Source of the DNA: Bacteroidales bacterium
Lineage (GTDB): Bacteria > Bacteroidota > Bacteroidia > Bacteroidales > UBA7960
NCBI GenBank assembly: GCA_007123065.1
Contig: SKSI01000076.1
Location: forward strand, 1 to 7,207
Direction of reading: 5' to 3'
Length of the DNA stretch: 7,207 bases
Position 1 is the stretch's first letter, and the number at the start of each line of letters is the position of its first letter. The position numbers and the translations under genes are program-made. The notes under the pieces are model-generated. The model saw only the letters and a program-made list of their open reading frames with translations, was not told the origin of the DNA and did no database searches. Shown here piece after piece: positions 6,754 through 7,207 of this stretch.

Positions 6754-7207
6754 ATGAGAAAACTGGCATATATAAGCATCATCAAAGCAATTTTACTCCT
6801 GGTTTTTGTTTCCGGAAGCGGGCTTTATGCGCAAAGGCCGCTGGAAATAGATGAAATACAGGTTGTGGCACCTTATGAGCCGAGCATTTCAGATGCGTTT
6901 AAAATCAATATCAATCCGGTTATTGAAGATACCATGACAGTGGCTATGGACTTCAATTATACCATTCAACCAAAAAAGATCATTACCCGTTTTGCACCGG
7001 AACAGCTCACGCCGGCCAGGATGCGAGGCGAACCGCTGCCAAGACTTTACAAAGGGCTGGTGAAGACTGGATATGGGTCCTATCAAACACCCTACTTTGA
7101 AGGGTTTTACAATACGCTCCGGTCAAACGAATACGCATTGGGCGTCCACCTTAAACATCGATCATCGGGTAAAGACATTGATCATTATGAACACAGCACC
7201 TACAGTA
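6754..7207 (+). CDS. Outer-membrane beta-barrel protein, TonB-receptor-like without a full plug (partial, runs off the right edge)
   Basis: The first 151 codons are visible. A signal peptide spans 1-26 (MRKL start, hydrophobic core, GLYA before Q27). It is followed by IDEIQVVAPYEPSISDAFKI (31-50), whose beginning resembles the TonB-box/early plug region of TonB-dependent receptors. After a short linker (51-94), LPRLYKGLVKTGYGSYQTPY and later residues show alternating hydrophobic/polar strands and an aromatic, glycine-rich pattern typical of a transmembrane beta-barrel. The stretch between signal peptide and first strands is about 65 residues, clearly shorter than a normal plug of over 100 residues. 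The gene lies 21 bp after the TPR gene and is probably co-transcribed. Similar proteins in Bacteroidota are often labelled TonB-dependent receptor or hypothetical; the substrate is unknown. The ATG is preceded by A-rich sequence and no Shine-Dalgarno motif. Confidence 0.75.
   Translation, partial: MRKLAYISIIKAILLLVFVSGSGLYAQRPLEIDEIQVVAPYEPSISDAFKININPVIEDTMTVAMDFNYTIQPKKIITRFAPEQLTPARMRGEPLPRLYKGLVKTGYGSYQTPYFEGFYNTLRSNEYALGVHLKHRSSGKDIDHYEHSTYS

Overview
The window looks like a chromosomal segment of a Bacteroidota bacterium, probably of the Bacteroidales/Marinilabiliales type. This rests on the protein families present (a large periplasmic TPR protein followed by a short-plug outer-membrane barrel, and Bacteroidota-type Wzx and Wzz), on start codons preceded by A/T-rich sequence without clear Shine-Dalgarno motifs, and on promoter candidates of the TTTG / TAnnTTTG type. 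No taxonomic marker beyond the RNase P RNA is present, so the placement is an inference.

Left part (1-3040, all minus strand, read right to left): three genes of a surface-polysaccharide assembly module. A Wzx-type flippase (1565-3040) comes first, then a Wzz-type chain-length determinant (248-1297), then the start of an O-antigen ligase/polymerase-like membrane protein (241 to beyond the left edge). Together they would flip lipid-linked repeat units across the inner membrane, polymerise or ligate them and set chain length. The last two genes are 6 bp apart. The first two are separated by 267 bp that hold a small element with 16-bp terminal inverted repeats (1354-1492) flanked by a perfect 6-bp direct repeat, which looks like a MITE or solo IS remnant.

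Middle (3041-3282): a divergent intergenic region with a promoter candidate for each direction. It is followed on the plus strand by rnpB, the bacterial type A RNase P RNA (about 3283-3650), whose closing P1 helix runs directly into a run of seven T.

Right part (3676-7207, plus strand): a 1018-residue exported TPR protein starts only 18 bp after that T-run. It is followed after 21 bp by the N-terminal part of an outer-membrane beta-barrel protein that appears to lack a normal TonB-receptor plug. The two are very likely one operon acting in the periplasm and outer membrane. There is almost no room for a separate promoter between rnpB and this operon, so it probably depends on read-through from rnpB or on a promoter inside the rnpB gene.

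The sequence shows no CRISPR array, tRNA, complete transposase or defence system. The most interesting points are the rnpB/TPR junction, the uncharacterised TPR-barrel pair, and the MITE-like insertion inside the polysaccharide operon.
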